From: Sporomusaceae bacterium
Lineage (GTDB): Bacteria > Bacillota > Negativicutes > Sporomusales > UBA7701
Reading direction: 5' to 3'
DNA length: 64,000 nt
NCBI GenBank assembly: GCA_031460455.1
Contig: JAVKTQ010000005.1
Span: 124,001-188,000 of the forward strand
Shown: positions 32,464-41,568 of the stretch, one piece after another
Numbering within the stretch: position 1 is the first letter of the stretch
Layout: the number at the start of each line of letters is the position of its first letter
The notes under the pieces: model-generated
What the model saw: the letters and a program-made list of their open reading frames with translations, nothing else
Told to the model about the DNA's origin: nothing
Database searches by the model: none
Program-made: the position numbers and the translations under genes

Positions 32464-33729
32464 ATGCAGTGGAGCGAGCTGGAGAAGGAAGTAATAAGGT
32501 GCATCAAGTGCGGCGCGTGCCAGTCGGTGTGCCCGGTTTTCCGCGAGCTGAAGGCGGAGTCGACGGTGGCCCGCGGCAAGATAAATCTTATCAGGGCGGT
32601 CATCCGCGGCGATGTGGACGCGGCCGGCGCGGGCTTCGAGGAGCGGATGTCGTGGTGCCTGATGTGCAAGGCGTGCCAGGAGAGCTGCCCGAGCGGGGTG
32701 AAGCTCGACCAGCTTATGCTGGCGGCGCGCCGCAAGCTGGCCGAGGATAAGGGCCTGCCGCTTTTGAAAAGACTGATTTTCCGCCTCGGGCTGAAGAACC
32801 GCCGCCTGTTCGACCTGGGGATGAGCATGGGGTCGGTGTTCCAGGGGCTGGTGCTGCGGCCGGCGCCGGGGGGCAAGGGGATGCTGCCGAGGCTGCCGAT
32901 GGGGCTGGATATGAGGCGGCTGGTGTCGCCGGTGGACGCGCGGCCCTTCCGGAGCCGCGTGCCCGCGGTGGTGGCGGTGGATAACCCGCGCAAGACGGTG
33001 GCGTTTTTCACCGGCTGTATGATCAATTACGTTTATCCCCAGATCGGCGAGGCGGTGGTCGAGGTCTTAAAACGCAACGGCGTCGCGGTGGTCATCCCCG
33101 CCGACCAGCATTGCTGCGGCACGCCGGTGTACGTGAACGGCGACGTGCCGACGGCGGTGGAGCTGGCGCGGGCGACGGTGGATACGCTGGCTGACCTTGA
33201 GGTGGATGCGGTGATAACGGCGTGCGGGTCGTGCGGGGCGGCGCTCCGTAAGGAGTACGCGGCGCTGCTGGCCGATGAGCCGGGGTATGCGGCGAAGGTC
33301 GCCGCTCTGGCGGCCAAGACGAAGGATTTCGCCGAGTTTTTGGCCGAGGTCGGCCTGACGGCGGAGATGCGGGGGCTGGCGGCGACGGCGACTTATCACG
33401 ATTCGTGCCATCTGGCCCGTTCGCAGGGGGTGAGGCGGCAGCCGCGCCAGCTGATCGCCGGCGTGCCGGGGCTGACCTTCAAGGAGCTGAAGGCGCCCGC
33501 GCGCTGCTGCGGGGCGGCCGGCAGCTTCAGCCTCGCCCATTACGACCTGTCGCGCAGCATCAACGACCATAAGGTGGACGATATCGCGGCGAGCGGCGCG
33601 GACACGGTGGTGACAGGCTGCCCGATGTGCATGATGCATATCCGCGACGGCATGAATCAGCGGGGCGTGGCCGGCGAGGTGCTGCATACGGCCGAACTGC
33701 TGGCGCGGGCGTATAAGGACGAGAAATAA
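32464..33729 (+). CDS. glcF: Fe-S subunit of the 2-hydroxy-acid oxidase, GlcF/CCG family
   Basis: 421 residues. Two N-terminal [4Fe-4S] sites (CIKCGACQSVCP and CLMCKACQESCPSG) are followed by two CCG domains with FFTGCMINYVYP, QHCCGTPVY, HDSCHLARSQG and ARCCGAAGSF. It takes electrons from the FAD subunit and passes them on, perhaps to menaquinone or an electron-bifurcating partner. The ATG at 32464 follows TTAGGGGGTGGGG; the gene is tightly coupled to glcD. Confidence 0.88.
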   Translation: MQWSELEKEVIRCIKCGACQSVCPVFRELKAESTVARGKINLIRAVIRGDVDAAGAGFEERMSWCLMCKACQESCPSGVKLDQLMLAARRKLAEDKGLPLLKRLIFRLGLKNRRLFDLGMSMGSVFQGLVLRPAPGGKGMLPRLPMGLDMRRLVSPVDARPFRSRVPAVVAVDNPRKTVAFFTGCMINYVYPQIGEAVVEVLKRNGVAVVIPADQHCCGTPVYVNGDVPTAVELARATVDTLADLEVDAVITACGSCGAALRKEYAALLADEPGYAAKVAALAAKTKDFAEFLAEVGLTAEMRGLAATATYHDSCHLARSQGVRRQPRQLIAGVPGLTFKELKAPARCCGAAGSFSLAHYDLSRSINDHKVDDIAASGADTVVTGCPMCMMHIRDGMNQRGVAGEVLHTAELLARAYKDEK

Positions 33730-33750
33730 ATCGATTTGTGCGAAGCGACC

Positions 33751-33851
33751 CAAAAGCTCCAGATGCAAGGCGGCTCCGAGGACGCGCCGCGACGCGTACT
33801 GACGTACGCTAGCAAGCGCCCGCAGGAACAACGCCGCAGATGGACTTTTGG
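33751..33851. repeat. Dispersed inverted repeat, copy 4 (variant arms)
   Basis: Opens ACCCAAAAGCTCCAGATGC and closes GCAGATGGACTTTTGGGG. The outer arms differ from copies 1-3 (CCCAAAAG instead of GGCCGTTCAGAAG), but the CAGATGCAAGGCG and AACGCCGCAGATG inner arms are kept. Confidence 0.8.
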
Positions 33852-33886
33852 GGAAGCTTCCCCTGAAAGAGAGGTAGGACTATAGT

Positions 33887-35140
33887 ATGCAATATAGCGT
33901 CCATTACGGCAAACGCGACGAAGTTTTCGATATACCTGATTCTTACCGGGTGAATATTATCGGTTCCAACCCGACCCGGCCGGTGGCCGATATGAAGGCC
34001 GGGGTGCTGGCCGCGCTGGCCGCGCCGATCGGTTCGCCGCCCTTCCGGCAGGTGTTCGGGCGCGGCGACAAGGTGGTGATCGTCGTCAGCGACGTTACCC
34101 GCCTGTGGGTGCGGAGCGACGTGCTTGTGCCCATATTGCTCGACGAGCTGAATGCGGTCGGCGTGCCTGACGCCGATGTGGCGGTGGTGTTCGCGACCGG
34201 CGACCACCGCAGCCAGTCCGCGGAGGAGCACCGTCTGATCGTCGGCGATGAGGTGCTGCGGCGGGTGAAGGTTTATGACCACGACTGCCAGGCGGCCGAC
34301 CTTGTCGATCTCGGCAGGAGCAGCCGGGGGACGGCGGTACTGCTCAACCGCATGGTGTACGAGGCGCCGAAGCTCATTCTGACCGGCGGCATATCTTACC
34401 ACCTGCTGGCCGGCTTCGGCGGCGGCCGCAAGAGCGTAGCCCCGGGCGTGGCCGGGTACGCGACCATCCAGGAGAACCACGGGCTGGCTCTCAAGGCGGG
34501 GCCGGGCGAGATCGGCGGCGGCGTGATGGCCGGCAACCCGGTGGCCGAGGATATGGACGAGATCTGCGCGCTGGCGGCGCCGGATTTCCTGCTGAATGTG
34601 GTGGTGAACGAGAACAAGGATTTCATCGGCATCGTGGCCGGCCACTGGCGCGAGGCCCACGCCGCCGGCACGAAGGTCGTCGAGGAGGCGTTCGCCGTCC
34701 CTATCGGCGAGAAGGCGGATGTCGTTGTCGCCAGCTGCGGCGGGTACCCGAAGGATATCCAGCTTTATCAGTCGATCAAGGCGCTCGACAATGCCGACTA
34801 CGCCGCGCGGGACGGCGGCGCCATCATCCTGGTGAGCGAGTGCTTCGACGGCCCCGGCCCGGAGGCTTTTCTGAGCTGGTTCCGGCACGAGACGTATGCC
34901 GCGATGAGTGCGGCGCTGCATGAAAATTTTACGATGCCCGGCTTCGTGGCTTTGCGGACGAAGCAGATCCTGGAAAGCAAGACTGTTTACCTGGTGAGCG
35001 GCCTGGACGCCGCGACGGCGGCCAGGGTGGGGATGAAGCCGGCGGCGTCGGTGGCCGATGCGCTGGCGGCGGTCCTGCCCGGCGGCGGCCTGGTCCATAT
35101 AATGCCGCACGGCACGCTCACATTTCCGCAGCTCGAATAG
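33887..35140 (+). CDS. LarA-like hydroxyacid racemase family protein (DUF2088)
   Basis: 417 residues, paralogous to the protein at 6875-8170: VVSDVTRLWVRSDVL, DHDCQAADLVDLG and GGISYHLLAGFGGGRKSV appear in the same order, including the His and Lys positions associated with nickel-pincer binding in LarA. In this operon it could interconvert the two enantiomers of the 2-hydroxy acid so that the stereospecific GlcDF can use both. AGAGAGGTAGG precedes the ATG. The substrate is inferred only from neighbours. Confidence 0.8.
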   Translation: MQYSVHYGKRDEVFDIPDSYRVNIIGSNPTRPVADMKAGVLAALAAPIGSPPFRQVFGRGDKVVIVVSDVTRLWVRSDVLVPILLDELNAVGVPDADVAVVFATGDHRSQSAEEHRLIVGDEVLRRVKVYDHDCQAADLVDLGRSSRGTAVLLNRMVYEAPKLILTGGISYHLLAGFGGGRKSVAPGVAGYATIQENHGLALKAGPGEIGGGVMAGNPVAEDMDEICALAAPDFLLNVVVNENKDFIGIVAGHWREAHAAGTKVVEEAFAVPIGEKADVVVASCGGYPKDIQLYQSIKALDNADYAARDGGAIILVSECFDGPGPEAFLSWFRHETYAAMSAALHENFTMPGFVALRTKQILESKTVYLVSGLDAATAARVGMKPAASVADALAAVLPGGGLVHIMPHGTLTFPQLE

Positions 35141-35260
35141 GGGGCAAGAAGGGGGAGGGACAGACGTTTTTTTAGCAGCGGGGTATTAGACGGGGGCCGC
35201 CGGGCTGCGGGGCAAGACGCCGCCGACGGACGGCCGCAATAAAAAGGGAGGTTTGTGCAG

Positions 35261-36664
35261 GTGAACATCGCCCTCGGTATTGTTATTGTTTATATTTTAG
35301 TCCTGTACGCGGTGTCCTGGTATTCCACCAAGCTCAGCAAGGGCGGCGGCTATCTCGGGTATCTGCTCGCCGGCCGCGGCTTCGGCCCCGCGATCGTGGC
35401 GACGATGATCGCCGGCCTGGCGGTCGGCGGGGCGTCGACCATCGGTGTGGCCGAGGGAGCCTATAAGCAGGGTCTGGCCGCCGGCTGGTACAACGCCGCC
35501 TGGGCGGCGGGGGCCATCGCCGCCGGTTTCCTGGTGGCGGAAAAATTCCGCCAGTTCGAGACGACTTCGGTGCCTGAGATCCTCGAACGCCATTTCGATA
35601 CCTCGGGAAGAGTCATCGGCGTTTTCGGCCAGATCATCATCCAGATGGTCATCACCTCGCTGCAGTACGTGGCCGGCGGGGCCATCCTGGCCGCGCTCAT
35701 GCCGGGGATTTTCACCTTCAACAGCGGCATGATGGTCAGCGCGGTCGTGTTCATCGGCGTAACGCTGGTGGGCGGTTACTGGGCCGCCGGGCTCAGCAAC
35801 ATCATCAATGTCATCGTAATTTATCTGGGGATTGTCGCCGGCGCGGCCATGGTAGTGAGCAATGCCGGCGGTATCGGCAAGGTGGTTTCTTCGCTGCCGG
35901 CCGGCCATCCGGGCTTCGACCTGCTCGCCGGGCTGCCGATGGCGATCATCGTCGCCTGGTTCGTGGTCATGCTTACCCAGGCCCAGTCCATCCAGGCGGT
36001 TGCCCAGATCGCCTTCGCCGCCAAGGACGGCAAAAAGGCCAAGTGGGGCTTCATCCTCGGCGGCCTGATCATTCTCCCGGCCGGCTTCATCTGCGCGATA
36101 TTCGGCATCGTGGCTGCGGCCAAGTTCCCCGGCATCACCCCGGCCATGGCTCTGCCCAAGACGCTGTTGGAGCTCAACCCGTGGGTGGCCGGACTGGCCC
36201 TCTCCGGCCTGTGGGCGGCCGACGTTTCCACCGCCGTCGGCCTGCTGCTGGGCAGCTCGACGCTGGTGGTCAACGACATCTACAAGCGGTTTATCAACCC
36301 CGATGTGCCGGAGAAACAGCAGATGCTGATTTCGCGGCTGACCGTGCTGGGCATCAGCGCCCTGACCTACTGGATGGCCACGTACGCGGTGGGGATCATT
36401 AAGACGCTGCTCATCGGCCTGACGCTCACGACTTCGTACACCGTCGTGCTGCTCGGTCTGCTGTTTACCCCCGGCCTGTGCAAGAAGGGCTCGGCCTTCT
36501 GGACGCTGCTGACCGGCATAATCTTCCTGGCCCTGTGGCAGTTCGTGCCGGCCATCCGCATCGTATCTCATCCCATCTACCTCGCCTGGCCGGTGGCGAT
36601 TGTCACCTTTCTGGCCGTCTATTTCCTCGACCCGCGCCCGGCCAACGTGACGGGGGCTAAGTAG
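35261..36664 (+). CDS. Sodium:solute symporter family transporter
   Basis: About 467 residues with 12-13 hydrophobic segments and SSS-family motifs such as GYLLAGRGFGPAIVATM, VGGASTIGVAEGAY and FVVMLTQAQSIQAVAQ. The family takes up organic acids, sugars or amino acids with Na+. Its place between the racemase-like gene and butyrate kinase suggests uptake of the organic acid that the operon degrades. The GTG at 35261 has GGGAGG eight bases upstream; GTG 35255 is too near. Confidence 0.87.
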   Translation: MNIALGIVIVYILVLYAVSWYSTKLSKGGGYLGYLLAGRGFGPAIVATMIAGLAVGGASTIGVAEGAYKQGLAAGWYNAAWAAGAIAAGFLVAEKFRQFETTSVPEILERHFDTSGRVIGVFGQIIIQMVITSLQYVAGGAILAALMPGIFTFNSGMMVSAVVFIGVTLVGGYWAAGLSNIINVIVIYLGIVAGAAMVVSNAGGIGKVVSSLPAGHPGFDLLAGLPMAIIVAWFVVMLTQAQSIQAVAQIAFAAKDGKKAKWGFILGGLIILPAGFICAIFGIVAAAKFPGITPAMALPKTLLELNPWVAGLALSGLWAADVSTAVGLLLGSSTLVVNDIYKRFINPDVPEKQQMLISRLTVLGISALTYWMATYAVGIIKTLLIGLTLTTSYTVVLLGLLFTPGLCKKGSAFWTLLTGIIFLALWQFVPAIRIVSHPIYLAWPVAIVTFLAVYFLDPRPANVTGAK

Positions 36665-36798
36665 ACCGCCGGCCGAGTTTTGTGACGGCAGACGGATAAT
36701 AGTCTTGCAGCCGTGAAAAATATAAGGTAGAATCATAGTAGAAAAAAGTAGATAAGTGGGGCTGGGCCCCATTTATCTACTTGCGTATTTATGGAACA

Positions 36799-36819
36799 CT
36801 GTTCCGTCTGTCGGAACAA
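36799..36819. promoter_or_regulatory. Palindromic operator upstream of butyrate kinase
   Basis: CTGTTCC-N7-GGAACAA, differing at one end position from the perfect copy at 31032. It overlaps a second small palindrome, GGAACACTGTTCC, at 36793-36805. Confidence 0.65.
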
Positions 36820-36836
36820 CTTAGGGGAGGTTTGCT

Positions 36837-37901
36837 GTGGAAAGGATTCTCGCCATCAACCCCGGAAACACTTCGACCAAACTGGCCGTGTTCGACGCTG
36901 AAAAGCCGCTGTTCAAGAAGACGGTCGAGCATCACGGCGAGGAGCTGAAGGGTTTCACCCGCATTTTCGACCAGGAGAACTACCGCCTGGAGCTCATCCT
37001 CAAGACGCTGGCGGAGGCGGGCATCGCGCTGAACAGCCTCAGCGCCGTGGTCGGCCGCGGCGGGCTGATGAAGCCTATGACCAGCGGTACATACGAAGTC
37101 AACGCGCAGATGGTCGACGACCTCGAACACCGTCCCCAGGGCGAGCACGCTTCCAATCTCGGCGCCGCGCTGGCGCTCGATCTGGCGAAGAAGCTGGGCA
37201 TTCCGGCGTTCATCGTCGACCCGGTGTCGGTGGACGAGATGGAGGATGTGGCCCGCATCTCCGGCCTGCCCGAGCTGCCGCGCGTCAGCCTGGTTCACGC
37301 TCTCAACCATAAGGCGGTGGCCCGCAAGGTGTCCGCCGAGAAGGGCCGGCGCTACGAGGATCTTAACATAGTGTTGGCGCATCTGGGTTCGGGGATTTCC
37401 GTCGCCGCCCACCGCAAAGGCCGGATGATCGATGTCAGCAACGGCAAGGACGAGGGGGCTTTTTCCCCTGACCGTTGCGCTGGGCTGCCGTCGACGCTGC
37501 TGATGAAGCTGTGCTATTCCGGCAAGTATACCGCCAAGGAGCTGGCGGGACAAATGCTGGGCTCCGGCGGCATGTTCGCCTACCTCGGCACGCGCGATGT
37601 CCGCGAGGCGGAGAAGATGGCCGCCGAGGGCAACGCCCAGGCCGACCTGGTGCTGGACGCGATGGCTTACCAGGTGGCGAAGGAGATCGGCGCGCTGGCG
37701 ACGGTGCTGGCGGGCGAGGTGGACTATATCGTGCTGACCGGCGGCATCGCGTATTCAAAGCGGATCACCGAGGCGGTGACGGCGCGCGTCAAGCATATCG
37801 CCCCGGTGGTGGTGTCTCCCGGCGAGGAGGAGATGGAGTCGCTGATGCTGGGGGCGCTGCGGGTGCTACGCGGCGAAGAAAAGGCTAAGGAATATAAGTA
37901 G
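36837..37901 (+). CDS. buk: Butyrate kinase
   Basis: 354 residues of the ASKHA fold: ILAINPGNTSTKLAVFD (phosphate 1), VVGRGGLMKPMTSGTY, VHALNHKAVAR, VLAHLGSGISVAAH and VLTGGIAYSKR. It transfers phosphate from acyl-phosphate to ADP, giving ATP and a free short or branched fatty acid. GGGGAGG precedes the GTG start. The next gene is its phosphotransacylase partner, and the 2-oxoacid oxidoreductase genes follow. Confidence 0.93.
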   Translation: MERILAINPGNTSTKLAVFDAEKPLFKKTVEHHGEELKGFTRIFDQENYRLELILKTLAEAGIALNSLSAVVGRGGLMKPMTSGTYEVNAQMVDDLEHRPQGEHASNLGAALALDLAKKLGIPAFIVDPVSVDEMEDVARISGLPELPRVSLVHALNHKAVARKVSAEKGRRYEDLNIVLAHLGSGISVAAHRKGRMIDVSNGKDEGAFSPDRCAGLPSTLLMKLCYSGKYTAKELAGQMLGSGGMFAYLGTRDVREAEKMAAEGNAQADLVLDAMAYQVAKEIGALATVLAGEVDYIVLTGGIAYSKRITEAVTARVKHIAPVVVSPGEEEMESLMLGALRVLRGEEKAKEYK

Positions 37902-37910
37902 ATACGGGGC

Positions 37911-38030
37911 GGCTGTTTAGGGAGTCCATCTGCGGCGTTGCTCCTCGGCTGCCATCCTCAGCGTACGTTCGTGTACGCTTCCGGTGTCAGCCTCCGGTGC
38001 GCCTTGCATCTGGAGCTTCCTAAATCAGCC
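37911..38030. repeat. Dispersed inverted repeat, copy 5 (opposite orientation)
   Basis: Opens GGCTGTTTAGGGAGTCCATC and closes CATCTGGAGCTTCCTAAATCAGCC; the centre is GCGTACGTTCGTGTACGC. Inserted between buk and ptb inside the operon. Confidence 0.85.
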
Positions 38031-38072
38031 GGCACGATTCCTTTGGGGGAGAACGGTTTAGGGGGTAAGTTA

Positions 38073-38984
38073 GTGCTAAGGAATTTTCAAGAAGTTCTGG
38101 CTTGGGCCAAACGGCCGGGGCAGATAACGATCAGCGTGGCCGCGGCCCAGGACAAGGATGTGCTGCAGGCGGTGAAGCTGGCCCAGGATAACGGCCTGGC
38201 CCGTCCCCTGCTGGTCGGCGACGAGGCGGCCATCCGGCCGCTGCTGGCGGAGGTCGGTCTGCCGGCCGATACGCCGGTGGTGGACGAGAAGGATATGAAC
38301 AAGGCGGCGCTGACGGCGGTGGCGCTGGTGAGCAAGGGCGAGGCCCAGGTGGTGATGAAAGGCCTCATCAACACCAGCGATTTTCTCAAGGCGGTGCTCC
38401 ATCCCGAGGTGGGCCTGCGCACCGGGCGGCTGCTGAGCCACCTGGCGGTTTTCGAGGTGCCGGGCGAGCCCAAGCTGATTTTCCACTCCGACGGGGGGAT
38501 GAATATCGCGCCGACCTTGGCGGAGAAGAAGGATATCCTGCTGAGCGCCATGCTGGCGCTGCAGGCTCTCGGTATCGAGCGGCCGAACGTGGCTGTGCTG
38601 ACGGCCAACGAGCAGGTCAGCCCCAAGATGCCGGCGACGCTGGACGCCAAGGCGCTCGCCGATATGGCGGCCGCCGGCGAGCTGCCGCCGGGGGTCGTGG
38701 AGGGCCCGATCGCTTTCGATGTGGCGGTCAACCCCGAAGCGGCCAGGCACAAAGGTATCACCAGCCGGATTTCCGGCCAGGTCGACCTTTTCCTGATGCC
38801 GAATATCGAGACAGGGAACGCGCTGGGCAAGGCCACTTTATATTATGGCAAGGCGAAGATGGCCGGGATAGTGCTCGGCGCCAGGAACCCCATTGTGCTG
38901 ACTTCCCGCGCCGAAACGGCGGAAGGCAAATTATATTCGATCGCTCTGGCCTGCCTGGCGGCGGGCGGGGCGGAAAGGCGGTGA
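38073..38984 (+). CDS. ptb: Phosphate butyryltransferase
   Basis: 303 residues of the PTA_PTB family: ITISVAAAQDKDVLQAV, VVMKGLINTSDFLKAVL, GLRTGRLLSHLAVFEV and FHSDGGMNIAPTL. It converts acyl-CoA and phosphate to acyl-phosphate for butyrate kinase. The GTG at 38073 follows AGGGGGTAAG; a longer frame from 37938 lies within repeat copy 5 and is rejected. Paralogous to the gene at 54443. Confidence 0.92.
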   Translation: MLRNFQEVLAWAKRPGQITISVAAAQDKDVLQAVKLAQDNGLARPLLVGDEAAIRPLLAEVGLPADTPVVDEKDMNKAALTAVALVSKGEAQVVMKGLINTSDFLKAVLHPEVGLRTGRLLSHLAVFEVPGEPKLIFHSDGGMNIAPTLAEKKDILLSAMLALQALGIERPNVAVLTANEQVSPKMPATLDAKALADMAAAGELPPGVVEGPIAFDVAVNPEAARHKGITSRISGQVDLFLMPNIETGNALGKATLYYGKAKMAGIVLGARNPIVLTSRAETAEGKLYSIALACLAAGGAERR

Positions 38985-38988
38985 GCAA

Positions 38989-39195
38989 ATGGCGAAAGTC
39001 GTTGTGTTGAGCGAGTACTGCAAGAGCTGCGGCCTGTGCATCGGGGTGTGCCCCCGCAAGGTGCTGGCCATCGGCGACAAACCCAATTCGAAGGGCTATT
39101 ACGTGGTGACGCCGGCCGACCCTGACAAGTGTATCGGCTGCGGGCTGTGCGGCACGGTGTGCCCCGATCTTGCCCTGGAGATCTACAAGGATTAG
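38989..39195 (+). CDS. 2-oxoacid:ferredoxin oxidoreductase, ferredoxin-like (delta) subunit
   Basis: 68 residues with two [4Fe-4S] sites: CKSCGLCIGVCP and CIGCGLCGTVCP. It carries electrons from the thiamine-diphosphate site to ferredoxin. It starts four bases after ptb and is followed by alpha, beta and gamma subunit genes. Confidence 0.92.
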   Translation: MAKVVVLSEYCKSCGLCIGVCPRKVLAIGDKPNSKGYYVVTPADPDKCIGCGLCGTVCPDLALEIYKD

Positions 39196-39222
39196 CAAGC
39201 AGCGGGAAAGGAGATGAAGCGA

Positions 39223-40284
39223 GTGTCCAAGGAACTTATGAAGGGGAACGAGGCCATCGGCGAAGCGGCGATCCGCGCCGGCTGCAAATTGTTTTTCGGT
39301 TATCCGATAACCCCTTCGACCGAGATTGTCGAGTATCTGTCGAAGCATCTTCCCAAGGCGGGCGGCACTGTCCTGCAGGGCGAAGATGAAGTCGCTTCGA
39401 TCAATATGTGTTACGGCGCCGCGACGACGGGCGCGAGGGTTATGACGGCTTCCTCCAGCCCGGGGTTCAGCCTCAAGCAGGAGGGTATGTCGTATCTGGC
39501 CGCGGCCGAGCTGCCGGTGGTCGTGGTAAACGTCAACCGCACGGGTCCCGGCCTCGGCGGACTGGGTCCGTCCCAGTCGGATTATTTCCAGTGCACCAAG
39601 GGCGGCGGGCACGGCGGCTACCGCCAGATCGTGCTGGCGCCGTCGAAGGGCCAGGAGTTGTACGATTTCACGATGGAGGCGTTCGATCTCGCCGATAAGT
39701 ACCGGACGCCGGTGGTCATCCTGTCCGACGGGTTCCTCGGCCAGATGATGGAACCGGTGGAACTGAAAAAACGGCCCAAGGCCGAGCTGCCGGCAAAGGA
39801 CTGGGCGGTGGGCGGCTGCAAAGGCCGGGCCAAGCGCAAGGTGGCCAGCTATTCCCTTACTAACGAGATCGGCGAGGTCAACAACCTCCACTGGGAGGCC
39901 AAATTCGCCGAGATGAAGGATAGCCTGCAGCGCTGGGAATCCTTCCATGCCGAGGACGCCGAGTATCTGATCGTCGGCTACGGCACATGCGGCCGCATCG
40001 CCAAGAGTGTGGTGCTGAAGGCCCGCAAACAGGGCTTTAAGGTGGGGCTCATCCGCCCGATTACTCTCTGGCCGTTCCCGGAAGAGGCGTTTGCCAACCT
40101 GGACGGCGTGAAGGGCATCCTGACGGTGGAACTGAACTTCGGCCAGATGGTCGAGGACGTGAAGCTGGCGGTCGAGTGCCGCACGCCGGTGTATTTCCAT
40201 AACCGCCTGGGCGGCATGCTGCCCAGCGAGAACGAAATTCTGCGCAAGCTTGGCCAGGTCTTCGACCTGGCGGTGGAGGTGTAA
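39223..40284 (+). CDS. vorB: 2-oxoacid:ferredoxin oxidoreductase, alpha subunit (VorB type)
   Basis: About 353 residues: GNEAIGEAAIRAGCKLFFGY, PITPSTEIVEYL, GEDEVASINMCYGAATTGAR and a C-terminal YGTCGRIAKS domain. This is the alpha chain of the four-subunit enzyme that decarboxylates 2-oxo acids to acyl-CoA. With ptb and buk next to it, a branched-chain or other acyl substrate (2-oxoisovalerate type) is likely. AAGGAG is nine bases before the GTG at 39223; ATG 39214 abuts it. Confidence 0.85.
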   Translation: MSKELMKGNEAIGEAAIRAGCKLFFGYPITPSTEIVEYLSKHLPKAGGTVLQGEDEVASINMCYGAATTGARVMTASSSPGFSLKQEGMSYLAAAELPVVVVNVNRTGPGLGGLGPSQSDYFQCTKGGGHGGYRQIVLAPSKGQELYDFTMEAFDLADKYRTPVVILSDGFLGQMMEPVELKKRPKAELPAKDWAVGGCKGRAKRKVASYSLTNEIGEVNNLHWEAKFAEMKDSLQRWESFHAEDAEYLIVGYGTCGRIAKSVVLKARKQGFKVGLIRPITLWPFPEEAFANLDGVKGILTVELNFGQMVEDVKLAVECRTPVYFHNRLGGMLPSENEILRKLGQVFDLAVEV

Positions 40285-40288
40285 CAGC

Positions 40289-41041
40289 GTGCAAAGAGTA
40301 TTCGGCCGACCCAAAGGCCTTACCGAGCTGCCTTTCCATTACTGCCCGGGTTGCACCCACGGCGTCATCCACCGTCTGATCGGCGAGGTGCTGGAGGAGC
40401 TTGACATCATCGGCGATACCATCGGCGTCGCGCCGGTAGGCTGCGCCGGTTTTTCCCTCGATTTCTTCGCCTGCGATTTCGTGGGCGCCGCCCACGGCCG
40501 CGCTCAGGCGGTGGCCACCGGCATCAAGCGGGCCCTGCCCGATAAGGTCGTCTTCACCTACCAGGGAGACGGCGACATCGCCGCGATCGGCACCGCCCAC
40601 GCCATCCACGTGGCGGCCCGCGGCGAGAAGATCACTTCGATCATGGTCAACAACGCGGTGTTCGGCATGACCGGCGGGCAGATGGCGCCGACGACGATCG
40701 GCGGCCAGATTACGACGACCAGCCCTTACGGCCGCGACTGCGCCCTGGTAGGCACACCAATCGATATGCCCAAGACGGTGGCGACCTTGAACGGCGCGGT
40801 GTATGTGGCCGCCTGTTCGGTCGATACGCCGAAGAATATCATCCAGACCAAGAAGTGCCTGAAGAAGGCCTTCCAGGTGCAGCAGGCCGGGCTGGGGTAC
40901 GCGCTTGTCAGCATCCTGTCGACCTGCCCGACCAACTGGGGACTGTCGCCGGCCGACAGCCTGAAGTGGCTGCAGGAGAATATGCTGCCCGTGTACGAGA
41001 TGGGCGAGCTTAAGGTGACCGAGGAGGTGAAGGCGCTATGA
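40289..41041 (+). CDS. 2-oxoacid:ferredoxin oxidoreductase, beta subunit (thiamine diphosphate)
   Basis: 250 residues with CPGCTHGVIHRLI, VGCAGFSLDFFACDF, the ThDP/Mg motif GDGDIAAIGTAHAIH and MVNNAVFGMTGGQMAPTT, plus a later SILSTCPTNWGL. It binds thiamine diphosphate and the 2-oxo acid. GGAGGTG lies seven bases before the GTG at 40289. It overlaps the gamma gene by four bases. Confidence 0.88.
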   Translation: MQRVFGRPKGLTELPFHYCPGCTHGVIHRLIGEVLEELDIIGDTIGVAPVGCAGFSLDFFACDFVGAAHGRAQAVATGIKRALPDKVVFTYQGDGDIAAIGTAHAIHVAARGEKITSIMVNNAVFGMTGGQMAPTTIGGQITTTSPYGRDCALVGTPIDMPKTVATLNGAVYVAACSVDTPKNIIQTKKCLKKAFQVQQAGLGYALVSILSTCPTNWGLSPADSLKWLQENMLPVYEMGELKVTEEVKAL

Positions 41042-41568
41042 TGGATAAAATTCTTCTGGCCGGTTTCGGCGGCCAGGGCGTCATGTTCATCGGCAAGATC
41101 CTCACCTACGCCGGCATGCTGGACGGCCGCGAGGTGTGCTGGATCCCTTCCTATGGCCCTGAAATGCGCGGCGGCACCGCCAACTGTTCGGTGCTGATTT
41201 CCGATGAGGAGATCCATTCCCCGGTCATCGAGTACGCCGATTTCGCCATCGTTTTGAACCAGCCGTCGTATGACAAGTTCCTGCCGCGCGTCAAACCGGG
41301 CGGGGTGTTGGTGGCGAACAGTTCGATCATTTCCACGGCCGAGAAGCGCGACGATATCGAGATTATCGCCGTGCCGGCCGGGGAGATGGCCAACGAGTTG
41401 GGCAACGTCAGCCTGGCGAATATGGTCTGCCTGGGGGCGCTGCTGCCCAAGCTGACGATGGTCGATCTGGCCAGCGTGGAGAAGGCTGTGAGCGCCGTTG
41501 TCGGCAAGAAGAAGCCCGAGCTTTACGAGCTTAATCTTGCGGCGGTGCGGAAGGGCCTCGGTCAATGA
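41038..41568 (+). CDS. 2-oxoacid:ferredoxin oxidoreductase, gamma subunit
   Basis: 176 residues with AGFGGQGVMFIGKILTYAGM, SYGPEMRGGTANCSV and VANSSII, the gamma-chain signature. It completes the delta-alpha-beta-gamma set. ATG overlaps the beta stop, and its own stop overlaps the start of the next membrane protein gene. Confidence 0.9.
   Translation: MMDKILLAGFGGQGVMFIGKILTYAGMLDGREVCWIPSYGPEMRGGTANCSVLISDEEIHSPVIEYADFAIVLNQPSYDKFLPRVKPGGVLVANSSIISTAEKRDDIEIIAVPAGEMANELGNVSLANMVCLGALLPKLTMVDLASVEKAVSAVVGKKKPELYELNLAAVRKGLGQ

Noticed and set aside
35297-36772. 491-codon minus-strand frame over the symporter
   Set aside because: Asp/His/Arg-rich shadow of a membrane protein gene with strong SSS motifs on the plus strand.
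38758-40314. 518-codon minus-strand frame across the oxidoreductase genes
   Set aside because: Shadow of ferredoxin and alpha-subunit genes, which have clear motifs on the plus strand.
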